Positions 45,245 to 58,292 of a stretch of DNA of 64,000 nucleotides are shown one piece after another. Source of the DNA: Nemania diffusa (lineage: Eukaryota; Ascomycota; Sordariomycetes; Xylariales; Xylariaceae); assembly GCA_038501195.1 (NCBI GenBank), contig JBBPUQ010000003.1:3116501-3180500 (forward strand), written 5' to 3'. The position numbers were made by a program, and so were the translations under genes. Below the pieces are notes generated by a model. That model was not told the DNA's origin, did not search any database, and saw nothing but the letters and a program-made list of their open reading frames with translations. Within the stretch, counting starts at the first letter, position 1, and each line of letters starts with the position of its first letter.

Positions 45245-45960
45245 GTAGGTTTTCTATCGCGATCTGGGTTAGCCATCTTTGCAGGTCCCGCATGACGGAC
45301 TCGCCTCGACTTCTCTTGCATGATGCAATCCTGTCAACTGCCGGTTACACACATCTGCCATTGACAGCTGTTATGGGAGAGACCATGATGGTTGCAGATG
45401 TAGTCTCGACGCCCAGAGAGAACTGAGCTTTCTTGATGGTCCAACTCTCGTCATGTGACGGAGACAAGCTTGGTTCTTTCATGATGCCGAGATTAGTGAC
45501 CATCCAGGAGTACCGCCTCGGCCTTCTTGCAAGATTATTCAACTATTCCCGCCAGTCAGGGACGTATCCTATTAGACTGGTTGGGTTATTTTTGAGTCCC
45601 AATTCTAACCTCTTCACAATTTCGTCTCGAATACGCGCAGCAACGAGTCATATCAGGTCGAGGCTCTCCTAAGATAGGCTCTCACTGTGACTCGTCTGCT
45701 GTAGGCAGGGTCGGACTGACGCCGTGAACAAGCCAGGAGTACTCGATGGTCGAGTGGCAAGCATGGCTGTAAATTGAAAGGCGTTGCGCTCTCGAACGCT
45801 ACAGCATCACCCTATCCAACTCACAGTGTTAGTAAAAAGAGAAGCAGCCCATGCAGGAGCCCCGTAATGGCAGATTCTATCAACTGTCCTAACTGTGCCT
45901 CAACCACAACATCTGCATAAGATCGCTAATCGTGAGGCGTAGTTTATCGCAAAGGTCGTC
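45245..45960 (-). pseudogene. Alcohol-acetyltransferase-like gene remnant
   Basis: Pieces of one protein can be read on the minus strand in shifting frames, in the correct order for the C-terminal half of an alcohol/O-acetyltransferase (AATase-like, BAHD-fold) protein. They are ITGLLHG (about 45850-45870), DAVAFESATPFNLQP (about 45770-45815), IGYVPDWRE (about 45545-45580) followed by an in-frame TAG, YSWMVTNLGIM (about 45480-45515), and SWTIKKAQFSLG. At the end VMRDLQRWLTQIA (about 45250-45290) follows a stop and a frameshift. The NLG and W-x-I-x-x-A-x-F blocks are family landmarks. Several stops and at least two shifts make it non-functional. The N-terminal half and the HxxxDG active site are not recognisable. 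The assignment is by motif order only. Confidence 0.5.
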
Positions 45961-48360
45961 ATTTGACATCGTCCTCGCCATCGCTCACGGAGTCCTCCGT
46001 AATAGGGTCACAGGGGGCTCTTTATTTAGGGTCGCCATTAACATGTTCACTGAATGTAGTCCCATTATTTTCCGATGTATTAGTATAATGATCGATGCGA
46101 AACATGAGCCAACACTCGGGGGTTGGGGATCACGAGTCAAAGTAGATTGAAATGTGTCCTAGACCCCATCGCCTTCGGGGCTTAGACTACGTCTCTATCA
46201 CCGAGTCGGTCGACATATCTGGTCCGCTGGGCGTGCCGATGCTGTGTAGCTATCGCGTTTATAGAGGTAGCCTGGCTTGAGCAGCGATCAGCGTCACAAA
46301 AGGTCAGAAGGTGTTCAAAGTCACGCTCAGCATAGCGATCACGGTGAAGCCTCCCCTCTTCACTATAGAACTCACGGATATAACACTGGAGACTAGCCAA
46401 GTTGGTTCCAGGCATCGTCAAGGTCATCCATAGCAGAGCCTTAGGGAATGTTACTCCTAGCTAGTCGGGCAAGTATGATTTCAGTAATGTCGGATTGCAG
46501 ATCTTCCCACATCTACGGCTCTTAGAGTTTGAAGCCTCAATGCTCTCGTTGATGTTCGCGGCGTGTCGGGGCGGGGAAAAGATCGGGCACTAGATGAAGG
46601 CTGCAGAGCTGGATAACACCCCTCATTCGAATCAGGACCTTGTATGGAGCAAAGCCTTAAGTGCAGCTTGGTGAGTTTGAGATCTGTATTCAGTTGAGCA
46701 TGTATTCATAATTCATAAACAAAGGGCCGTCTAACTAAGGTGTGGCAGGGTCAGTGCTGCGTGCTGTTGCTCTCTGTGGTGGTCCTGCTAGCACCTCTAA
46801 CGAGTCATATTTAGTGAGTGCGGCTGCCCCGGGGCAGGCTGTCGCTAGCTACCTAGTTCATCGAGGCTAACACCACGCCGAACCCCGGTATTTATATCAA
46901 AGACCATATCATATATAGCTAAAGAATTAAATAGTAAGTTGAAAAATAAAATATTTATAATGCTTTATTAGTTATATTTAAGTATATCCGGCTTTTAAGC
47001 CCCGCTAGCCCAGCATGGAGCTATCGCATTGTGACATATTAAAGACTACCTTTCTCTTGAGGTCTAGGTCTTACCAGCTGCTTGCGTACATGTTCCTATC
47101 TAACGAGTCACTTATCACGGACTGAGATGTGTCATCCCTTCATTGCGCCGGGAAATCTTGCCATGTCCTTCAGTCAATGTTACCAGCACAGGCGATACCG
47201 ATCGAGGATGGCTCTTTGGTATGCATCGAAATGCAGGGGCTTGCCTCACGAGTAGGCATTCCCGATGAGTGGTGGGCCGAAGCAGGATTGTCCCTCTCTT
47301 AGGATTATATCTAAGACTGGAAGAAGCGCGGTGATGACGACTTATTGCGCTCATTAAGAAGTGCTATTATGATCTGACCCCTTTAATGGCTAAGAAGATC
47401 ATAGAGAAGGTTAACTGTCTCCAATACGTATGGAGACGGAGGGACACGGTCGGCTCTAGGATCATGTGCCAAATCTTTTCCGAGGGACAAAATGAAGCAG
47501 TGAAGAGAGCATGCAATCTGCCATCCATAGCAGCGCGAAGCTATGAATGTATGGCAATGTGTAATCTTAACGACTGTGCTCGGTATATAGGCCTCTCTAG
47601 CCTCTGCCGTCATATGAAGCTAATTTTTTTGACTGTCTCATCAGATCTAATTATCTTAGCTATCCATTATTTTATGCTCGGTTTGATGATAAAAATGCTT
47701 CTTTCCGCTCACTAGAGCTATAACATTGAGTAGCCGAGACATGATTGCACTTATATGTACAAAGTACTGTACTTTTAAATATAGCCATAAGAAATAAAAT
47801 GTAAAGAGAAAATCATATCTCATGTACGTTATGTCGAAGTAACTATCGCCAAAGTTTTGAAGATAACGTATAGCTACTAAGCTGGTAAAGAATTATACCT
47901 ACATAGACGAAATGGATTAGGGATCTTAACTACCCTACATAAATTAAAAACAACAGAATATAATTAAGATAGAACTCAGTTCTGTATTCCCGAAGAAAAT
48001 CATTTCTCCTAATTACTGCTCCAATCCTTGCTATCTAAGTATAACTTGCTAGAAAAAATAGGTTTTTCTGCTGCTTCGATAAACTATCTACGGGATTCGG
48101 GAGTCAGAGGTTGGTTGGCACTACTCACCGCAGACATATAAGGCCAATATGACCCATTCAGACAATTCATAGCAGGTCTATCATGATATCTTGCCGCTCC
48201 TCCTCTTCTCACTCATCACACCAACGCGCTCGCAATCACTCCCTTTAAACACTCTGTATAAAGGAGACCATTTCCGTTAGTTTTTTTCTATGAATATATT
48301 ATCTTTATCCTTAGCTTTCTAGCTTTCTAAAATCCTTTGTCTGGCCAATCTTCTGTGCGT
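45961..48360. other. Gene desert, no intact gene
   Basis: No supported coding frame is seen. A more AT-rich patch at 46.9-47.0 kb (ATAAAATATTTATAATGC) may be old mobile-element debris, and the upstream part may hold the lost N-terminal half of the acetyltransferase remnant. Confidence 0.45.
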
Positions 48361-49982
48361 ACAGGACGCAATAATAGGCGCCGTTCTCAATGGAGAGTCC
48401 ATCAGAAATGTCGGGGGAAATCGTTTTACCAATATGTCCTACTCTACGGCTAGATTTCTAGGAAAACGCACTTGCGAAGATAAGATAGAAGACGAGCAGA
48501 AGTTAACTAAGACCCAGGAGCAACGCGTTGCTTATTAGGTTATCTCCCAGGGAGAACTAGGTTATGCGCCACCTTATAGTCGCTTTAAGCTGTACGCCCA
48601 ACGTTTTCTGGACCGATCTCCAGGCGTCCCACCGCTTGGAGACTCCTAGTGCCGCCGTTTTTGGGGCCTTCATCTAGAGATTAGGACTATGAAATCACGC
48701 TTAGTTTAATAGAAGCGTGCCAAAGGTGCCACTGCCGATAATATCAGCTTTTTTCGATAGGCTTGACAACCCTATGGTTAAGGACATATATCTGGAATAC
48801 ACATGAAACAGGGCTAATGGAGGGCGTCGGTGTTAATGATACGTGTCAAGTCAAGCCTCTAAGAAGGTTTCTATTAATAAAGATGATGGGGAAAGGACCT
48901 GGACCACTGTTGTTCAGGCTATTGGTGAGGATAGCCGTGTTCTGTCTCTGTCAACTTTTGCTAGCAATGAGGTTCAACAGCAGCTGTTTCCGGATCAATA
49001 CGCAGAGGAACTTGATAATTGATGATTTTCCATATCTCCAAACGGCTGGACCAGTCACGGTATCGCATTAAAATGGGTTAACAACGTATTTATTCCATCT
49101 TTAAGACCTTCAGGTCCCGCGTAGCAGCTATTAACTCTAGATAGCCATACTAGTCATGCCACAGAAGAGCTCATGTAGACCTGTTTTTTCAAACAAAATC
49201 TGGCTTCCTTTCCTCCCCACGCACACTTTATACGTCCTACGGCCCCTGTATTTAAGCTGTTTCCCGCCTCTGACGGCCAACTACCGCCAAAGACCAACGC
49301 TAGTGGGTGCCATGCCTTTTAACCTATATCCTTGCAAATTGGAAATGATTAAAACCCTCGCCTGGGATAGAAAATTTTAATTAAGGCGTGACAACATTCT
49401 ATCTGGCTTAAGGGCAGTAGTATTCATCCTAGAGACCGCCAGAAGTCCTTAAATTAGAAGCTAGCACTTTACGGCAGCAATTTTCAACCCAAGGGCCTAC
49501 CATACTAGTTCCTTTGCCCATAACGCCCAATTTCAGAGACAAAATGGGTCAGGTGGTACTACACACCCCTACTAAACGCCTTTCTGCGGCCGATCCTACA
49601 TTTAGTAATGCTCCGGCGCGCTTGCTATTTAACAAGGTTGGGAAGGCCTTCAATGTCTAGTCTATTAATTCTACTCAATCGTAACATAAAAGCGAGCAAC
49701 TAGACAGAGGCAGCATTAGAAAGATCGAGGCCCAAAAAGCGCAGGAGAGTGCTTCCAGACCCAAACCGAGACTTTGTTACAGATGTCATGGCAGAGAAAA
49801 CGAGAATGGAGGGGCCTAAGAGTGTCAAGGGCAAGGAAAAGGCTGTAGATTTAGGTCTCGATGAGGTCGATTGAAGCTCCGAAAGCGATTTAGATGCAGA
49901 GGAGTGTATTGTAGTCGCTGGTATTGAGGCTGAAGATGATGAGACCGGTAGTTGTTGGATAGGGTTGGTAGAGGTGGTGTAA
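48361..49982 (+). pseudogene. Fot1/pogo-type DDE transposase remnant, nearly full length
   Basis: About 1.62 kb (540 codons, close to the usual Fot1 transposase length) reads as a decayed pogo-superfamily transposase. The N-terminal helix-turn-helix region shows AVLNGESIRNVGG and LTKTQEQRVAY, then ISQGELGYAPPYSRFKLYAQ (the Tc5-type HTH), then KGATADNISFF and RLDNPMVKDI. The catalytic domain shows WNTHETGLMEGVG, where the usual first Asp of W-N-x-D-E is His. It continues with WTTVVQAIGEDSRVLSLS, NGWTSHGIALKWV, and TLDSHTSHATEE with the second Asp kept. The PPHA region follows, where the third acidic residue is not recognisable. The C-terminal tail is basic then acidic (RPKKRRRVLPDPNRDF, SESDLDAEECIVVAG). 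Many TAG/TAA/TGA codons and frameshifts break it, and it cannot encode an active enzyme. Terminal repeats were not found by eye. Confidence 0.82.
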
Positions 49983-52900
49983 GGCCCCTTTTAATCCTCC
50001 TTTTGGTGTGGTAGTTTAGGGAAGTGGAACGCAGGCAAACTGCTTGTCTTAAACGGCATCTTCATTGCTTCAAATCAGCTTGATTAGATGCTTGCCAATA
50101 TATTGTTATGCTCACACACTAAATGAACATGTGGTTTGGTGGCAGGTTGCTTAATTCTAAGGCTTCTAGTATCAACTAATAAGGCGATTAGCGCTGTGGA
50201 TGTTTTCTACTCCTTTTCTATAAAACAAAGTGCCACGCGGTCGTTAGATATCAGTACTACTAGGATGGATTAGCTGTTTTCCAGTATATTTTCATTCTTT
50301 ACTTTATTTATTCGCCCATACGGTTACATGATGCGGCAATAGATAGATACCCTATTAGAGAAGGCAGGGGCCATACCGACCGAGTCAATCCCCGTCATGG
50401 CTGTAAGTCGATGAGAGGAAACAATTAATATACAAACCTGTGGCGAGCAAGAAGTTAACTGCCTATCACCAATTAGGGTTCTGGACGGAATCCAGGAGAG
50501 TTCCTCTTCGAGATTCCCAATTTCAAGCCCGGGATCTCAATCCTGAGGATATGTTCTTACCGCCCGAGAGCAGCACAGCTCACCCGCTGGTTTCTAGGAT
50601 TGCTGGGAAATATTCCCTAGTAACAAGCTCTGCGACAATACGAGGAGTATCTCGTGGGCAGCAGTATGCCATTACGGCCGATGGCGCACTGCTATTGTAT
50701 ACATTAGCTTTAAGACGAGGATACAATAAGTTATATAGATGAGGGGTATCACTACTGAGTTTTGAGCATATGCCAATGTTAACACGAGCCATGACTAGAA
50801 TGGCAGACATGCCTACAGTTGTTGTTTAAAATACACTGTCTTTGCTGCGACCAAAAGTTCTTCGGTCTTGTAATATGCCGAGCTTGTTTGCGATTATTTC
50901 CACGTCATATCATGAAGACCCAGCGATATTTACTTCGATAGTCCTTGCGTTACTCATTTTGTGGACGCCAATCCCGACGGGCCTTCGTTACATGGTACAA
51001 GGCGGCTAGAATGACCACGTAAGGAGTGACTTTCCCCTCTAATCTGTCTCTGCTGTGGCACATTCATATGTGAAGCCGTGCCCGAGGCAGCTTCTTGGCA
51101 AGGAGCCCTTACATAGTACTAGTAAATCGGAGGATGGATATCATTAGCTCACAGAAGCGCGCGCGCATTAGATCGATGTCCGGGCCAACCCCATTTGAGA
51201 CAGGACTCTACTGCTGCTGTGCGGATGAGGCAACTGGCACAAGCACAAGCAGGGACGTTGGCAACGGCCTAGGCGTAAAGTTCGGAGTACATGTGGAAGA
51301 GCGATTTGTTGCTCTGTCTACGTATTCGTGATTGCTAACTGACGGGGTTGCGTTTGCGTGTATCATATTCATCTCCGTGAGACATGGTGTTCAGGCACGC
51401 AAGAAAAGCGACGGCGTTATTGGAGATAAGACGTGGCAGCAAGACGTGAGACAAACCGTACTGATAATTAACGCCTTGCACCGCTGTCCGAAACACGTTC
51501 CCTCGGCGGTACTAGACAGCGTATAGCACAACAATGGCTTCTCTATTAAGTCTAAGCTATGATTATGAATGCTCGGGTTGGAATATATCGCTGATTTTCA
51601 GATCTGGAGGTCGATTTTGGGTACGAGATTGAAGCCCGAGTTACTGGTTTTCTGGTGCCCCGTTGTGATACAAATGGATCAGACGACATATATTCACCCA
51701 GTGCTCTGGTTATGTGTAACATGCAGCGTATGACGGCCTTCTCATTTATACGCAGTATTATTCGAGAGTAGAAGTATCAACTGACGTACGGCCCGATTAT
51801 ACTAGTTGCCCCTTACTCTTCATTGGATAGACGGGCTTGTTGATCACCCTAGTCGGTGAATTGCTCATGCGTGGTGAGTTGTAGTGCTCGTTATAATGGT
51901 TTATTTGCCGAGCGCATGGTTAGTGTAATGTGAATAATTCCTCGTAAGGCCGAGTTAGCTGGTTGTGATCTCCCTCGTGAGAGAGTACAAATAGCGTGTG
52001 TTGTAGCGCCGATATAAGATGTCAAATCTACAATTGTAATCGCATCTTGAAGTGTGTGTGTACTGTATCTAGATGGATGTCGGGAAGATTAGGTCTTAAG
52101 CTTAATCGATGGACTGCATGCCACTAGCTATTTGACTACGGCTGAACTCGGCTTCATACCTAAGGCATTGGTCGGATCTTTTGGAACGTGTGTCAATCAG
52201 ATGTCGCACGTATAGACTAGAGAGAGAGAAGATGTGGTAGCGAAGTATCCATGCGTCGGTAGTTTTCACTATCGCATTCGCCTCGTTTTCGAGGGGCGTT
52301 TCAATAAATCCAATCAGTGGCTGTCGGCTTGTGCAGATCAATTGAAACAAGACAATTCGATGTTTGACGCAGGCTGATTTCTGGATACGGCTATGCGTAT
52401 AACGTGCAAGGATGGGGAAGTACAGGAGATCTAGCGACTAGTGAACCTAATCGAGTCTAGATTAGACTAGCCGTGGGCGAGGCCGTCGAATGACAATCCA
52501 GAATTCGGGTGAGCTCCTACCTATTTCGACTCATTCGCCATACCTATGTACGCTACACTTCCGATGCAAGCCTCTTTTTTTTCAGACATAGGTAGCCTAT
52601 CTGGACTACGCTAGGTACTATATCCGCGGTTGATCAAACTTGATAGCCCTTTGGCTTTCTAGGAGAAGTAAAGTCCCACCCGGAAGTCAAGTTGCATAAC
52701 AGCCAATGGAAAGCCGCTGTCGGCGGTAACAGGTTTTCCCAACCGTCTGGGTGGTATTTCAGTCTTCACCGCCTGGGCATCCATTTCTGCAAGCACTTTG
52801 CCTTGGAGGGACTAGCCACTAGCGAGCATTCGTGGCGACATACTGTTTCCAAGCAAGACTGTGTCTCATTCGCAAGACCATGTGCATCTGTCACGCACCT

Positions 52901-55900
52901 ATCACTCACACTATTAGGTCCTGTATCTGCGAGAGCGCCGCAAACCTGCAAGCCATAAATAAATATACGCATAGAACTTTACTGCGGGACTGCAGCGGCT
53001 AGATAGAGATATCCGTGTCCCGTGTCCATAGTATAGGTAGTGAGGGCTCCAGACGACATAGCGTTCAATTCTTTGACAATACGAGTCTAACTCTAGTCCG
53101 ACTAGAAAGGTGCCGAGCTAACAGCCAAGCTTTCCGAATGTTTGTATGACGGAATGTGGGTGCCAAAGCAGCGGATCGACTTCAAGAAAACGAGGGGTTG
53201 TTTTATGGATGGGTTGTGTGCAGTAGCCCTCGAAGCGGGTCAGAGAATCACATTGTGGAGGATAACCGCAGATAGCGCTGTCGCTATCTTCTATACTATA
53301 CGTACTGAAACAATACAAGTGACGATAAAATGTGTTCACGTGGAGGTGGCAAACATGAAGCGGACAATCGGACCCAGAGAGGCATGATTGTCTACTCCCG
53401 CAGACTCGCAGACTCACAGACAGGGTCCGTTCATATGAGCTATGCTTCTCCTGGACATGCCGCGAAGCTCCCGCTCATTATGCCTCATCGCTGATCCTGT
53501 ATGGACGGCTCATCGGAGGGCTGCACAATGGTGAAGAAAGAAAAAAAAAAGCCGTCTTGATACTTCTGCCCAATAACAATTCTCGAATCCTAGTAAGCCA
53601 CAAATTCTAGATCTTACAGTAGTCCGTCTTGTCGCAATCTTGTACGCTATAACTGCACGGCTCGGTGGTAGCAGTCAGCCGGGATGATATAATATCAACG
53701 ACTGCGTAGTGGGATATTTCTCATGTGGTGCTACACTCCACGTTGCCGTTATATGTCTTGCAGTGCTAGAACATTGCTATTTCAAGGGAGGCGGCAGTCA
53801 TCTAGCCAAGAAGAGCCAATCAACTGACACGCTAGCGACCACGACAGGTCTTGGCTCGCGTTATCTTCTGTGTGTTCTATTGGAGGTGTGTAGGTGCTGC
53901 ACGCCCACCGCTCTTCAATTTTTTCTTTTCGACTCTAGGCCGATATCGTGAAGTTTTAGCTGCTGCCGGGGCGAGGCGTTGTAATTTTCTTTCTTTTTGG
54001 TGAGCATCAAAGAACCCCCATCTTTAGTGCGGCGTTACCTATGTCAAGAATAGGTTTCCTATCTCTAGGTCATTTTCCTAACAGACTAACAGCATGACCT
54101 ACCAAGCCAGATCGGTGTGCCAGACGTGAGATTCTTCATCCCTCTATCATATTGTGAGTTTGATTTGGTCATATTTTATGCGATGTCTGCGAAGCGGTCA
54201 TACGTACGCAGTAGTCCACGGATGAAAATAATGGAGGGGTTTTCGCTGTGGTTAGATTTGGTTGTCAGTAACCTCACCTACCCCAACGAACAATGCCGAC
54301 CATGCAATCGAGCGGTGTGTGCTTAAATGCAACCCTCTATCTAGGTTGCCTTTCGCATATGATACGCATATTCGTCTAAATGCGATGTGCCCGTTTCTCG
54401 CATCTGAGTGGAGCGCTTATTCCGAGAGACGCCAGGCATGTACGTCGGGAAGTACGCGTAGACATATCAGAGACAACTCTTTTCTAGGGTTGTCTAGAGT
54501 CTAGATAGACAAAGGGCTCACAGGATTCGGCGAAACATAATGGAGAGTGAGGAAAGTCGGTATGTATGTTTGCTACCTTCTCACCAGAAGATGTGAATCA
54601 AGGAGGACCTGGTCGTCCTCCCACAACCAGCCACCTACCTCTTTGGTTGGTGAAGCCCTCACTAGACAGACTAGTAGATACGCAGTAGATATCAAATGTT
54701 TTATCAACTGATATCGAACGGGTGAGCAGCAGTGCTGGCTTGGGACTATAGGCGGTAAGACATACTATGCGTACGGTGTTCAGACCACGCAACCCTGTTT
54801 GTCTGAGTCGCATGTCAAGCAATGACAGTCATGCATCGCACGATCTGTTAACGGTATTACCCCTCATTCGACTAGCAGCCGTGTACGTATATGTACGCAG
54901 TATATCCTCGTGAGCCTACCCCAGTGGGTATCGTGAACAAATAGGATGGTAGGAGACGACTCGCGATTCTGAAACATGGGCGAGGGATGTTAAATGGCGG
55001 GGTACCTACCTCCGGCCGAGTAACTACGCTAGGACATATATAGCTAGATACATGGCTAGATATATAGCTAGCGTGTGCAAGTACAGACAGGCCACAGGGA
55101 TGCTGCGCCTAAAATAGCAAGGATATATCCTACTCAACGCTAGCATATCCCAATCATAATGATTGTCCGAAGAACTTGTGGGGGTATGACGAAATAGTAA
55201 TTGGATTTGCGGGTTGGGTAAGTCGAAGGTAAGAAGGGTCCTGCATCACGCCAGATCTGATATTGTAAATATCTCCCATTTGAAGATCGTTCGCCCAGTA
55301 GTCCGCGGGTGGGCCCAGGGCTCCCATTCGTAGATATTGTAGCCAGGCACCTAATGTAGAGAGAGGATAGGTGATCGGTGGTCAAGTTATAATAGAGGCA
55401 GAAGTAGCTTTCAAGGAAGCCTAGGGGGATTCTACGTGTTAGTAATAGAAAAGGGATGATGACGGCGGTGTAATTTTTTTCAGTAGCAAATTAAGTACCA
55501 AGGTAAGAATAACCGGGACACTCAAGTACTATATCTAGATCGCAATATAGCTACCTGCAATAGCAGGCTATGAAAATAACATCGATCAGTTAGATTTGTC
55601 GCCTTATCTATCTACGTGTACTCTGTCGACGTCTTCAGAACGTTATAGCGATATTTAGTACTTGCATTCATGCAAAAGCCAAAATAAAACATTACGCTTA
55701 TACACTAGCGTACTCGTACGCACAGACACATTGGAACAGTTCGTCAAGGTGACAGGGGTCCCGGGGGCTTGCAGATTGTAGCTAGTGTACGAAATACGCT
55801 ACCTACCTTAGGTATGGACCCTGATTCTCTATCTAGGGTTTCTAGAAGGGATTTCCCGGCTCAAGATTGAATGGCGCGGCCTGGAGAGCTGACGGCGCTG

Positions 55901-58292
55901 GGCTAATGAGTAAGGGCGTCGCTATACAACTAGCCTGCATTTAAGTAATCTTAACTGGGCCACTTAGCGAAGCGCATCGGCTACCGTGATGGAACCGTGT
56001 TGGGGCTGTAATGTCCGGTCCGGTCCACGATTCTAGCTAACAGGCGTCTAATAGGTGCTCGACTAGGTAGATCCAAGGGAGGCATAAACAAGACCAGCCA
56101 GCGCCATTGTACAACGAGAAGAATCTCACAAGCTAATCAACGAACGTTGCGATTGTTTTGCTAGATCATGGCGGCTATGCCATAGGGGCGGTGTGAAGAG
56201 CAGCAATCACGAGACCGAGCGTGACGAGGCACGTGTGATCATCACAGCATTGCCCGATTAAAACCGAAAGTGATAGGCGTGCGTACGCGACTCGGTGTTG
56301 GAATGTGTTTGGGACGAGTGACGTCTTTTGTAACGGCGAGCAAGGCGGTTGGTTATAATCAAGATCTTCGTACGGCGTAGGCGGTCGCTTCGCCGAACAA
56401 CATACGGGAGATAGGAATGCGATGTTTCAAGCGAGGCTATGAATTTGCTAGGATCATCAGCGACAGCTTCTTAAGGTCGGCGTGGCTTGCGGAACAGCCC
56501 GCCACAATACTATGCCCTAGACAAAACAAAGAACCCGTTGTCTCGAGTAAGACTTTTCGGCTGTGGCTAGTAAATCATCAATCATCTTGGATATTATGGA
56601 TTTCAGGTTGGGAAAGAGGATAGGTAGGTACCTCTAACACTGAGAGAATTATTAGAGAATTATGACCTCAAGGGACCAAAGCTGCTGTTACGCAACTGTT
56701 CTATGTAAGTTGGAGAATGTAGGTAGAGGAAAATGTCGAATCGTCACTTACAAGACGACGTCAACGCGAAATACCTACTGAAGTAAGTCAAGTAATGATA
56801 GCGGTGGCGCCTCATCTCTAATATGGGTATTTACCATAACCCAAACTACTGTCGGTATGTATGAGATGCATAGCGGCCTCTTGCTGACATGCTGGCGCAT
56901 ACCTGATGTAAAATGGCGAAGGGCGAATGCAGGCCACCACTGTACCTAATCTATGCAGTAGTGTACGCAGTACGCCTGATGCAGCAGCACAGCACATGGA
57001 TATGCGTAGGTATGGCAGGACAGCACGCAATAATTGGTTGGAGACGCAGCTGATCAGGCCAAGTGGCGGTTCGATTGGTTGGCCAAGAGGGCCCTTCGGC
57101 GATGCCATCTGACGCTTTGCCGCCCATCAGTCACTCCGTGGAATCCTCATGGTGGCCTCCACACACCTATAAAAATGAAAGGGTGTATATAGGCGTGGAG
57201 ATATTCTTTGAGATAATTGCTGCGATGGCGCGAGCGTGTCGCTGAATACCGCCAGAATATCTACCTACCAACTGAAAGACAGTATCCCCACGTGGTAAAC
57301 AAGGTCCGCGAGGAAGGAAGTCTAAATAAATAATACATACCGAATCAGTCAAATTTCTTAGCTTCGTTGACGAATTTGGATACAGTGCACGGGTTTGCGC
57401 ATTGTTTTAGTACACTACATACCTGTGTAGGTACACCGTACAAGTAGATGTCGCGCTAGCAGTCGCTAGCAATCGTAGGCTGCGCCGAGCTGTATGCCGA
57501 GCCCCGTTGAAATACAGTTCTGCTTTCACTGTACGAGATGCTAACACGGGCAGAGCACGGGTTACTCAACTGAGTAGGGAGGCATAGTGTGCACAGTATC
57601 GACTCCAGCATGGGCTCCACTGGATTTTCTAGTTATCGCTCTGATAGGAGATTGAACAGCCGTCCAAGTGCACACCACTCGTCGCTCGATGCACCTCTAT
57701 GACGGAGATGAAGGGACACGCGGAGAAATAACCCTAGAAAATTACATGATACTCACTTAAGTGGATTTTCCAACATGTACTTGTAAATACCTTTTATGGG
57801 AACTGCCTACATATTATGTTTTCCATCTCAGGTCATGTTGGATCTCATCTGTATCTCGCGCCATCCTTATCGCTTCCTTCCGTTGTTCAGGTGACCGAGA
57901 CGGGACTGACTAAAATAACTAGGGCGACTGATAATCTCTGGGTGTGTGTGACCACTAGGCCAGCAAGTAGGCAAGTATGTAGCTGTGACCTACCATATCT
58001 AGTGCTGTAAGTATGGATGTATATACCTACATGATATTAGAAACTTCCCTTCCCAGCACTACATACAAATCGCACTGTGAACCCTGCACATCACAGTTGA
58101 ACCCCCTATCCCTATGTAGGCTGCTGCAAGTAAGTGTTACTCTGTAGCGTAGGTACGCACATACAATATACTGCATGCCACCTACCTACATACATAAACA
58201 CAGTACTGCACAGCCTAAGGTGATAGGCAGCGGCGCTCTCTGTCTCTGTACCAGGATGCATGTCGAATTAGTCGCATCCACACTTATCCACC
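49983..58292. other. Gene desert, 8.3 kb, no gene recognised
   Basis: Open frames on both strands are all below about 100 residues, with no family motif and no convincing chain of exons. Composition is mixed, not RIP-like. Short local repeats occur (TAGCTAGATA-type units near 55036-55075; GTACGCAGTA and TACCTAGGTA words after 54.8 kb). No tRNA, rRNA or terminal-repeat element was seen. Confidence 0.45.

Noticed and set aside
50440..50742. 100-codon frame downstream of the transposase remnant
   Set aside because: It starts with GTG, has no recognised motif, and shows no link to the transposase.
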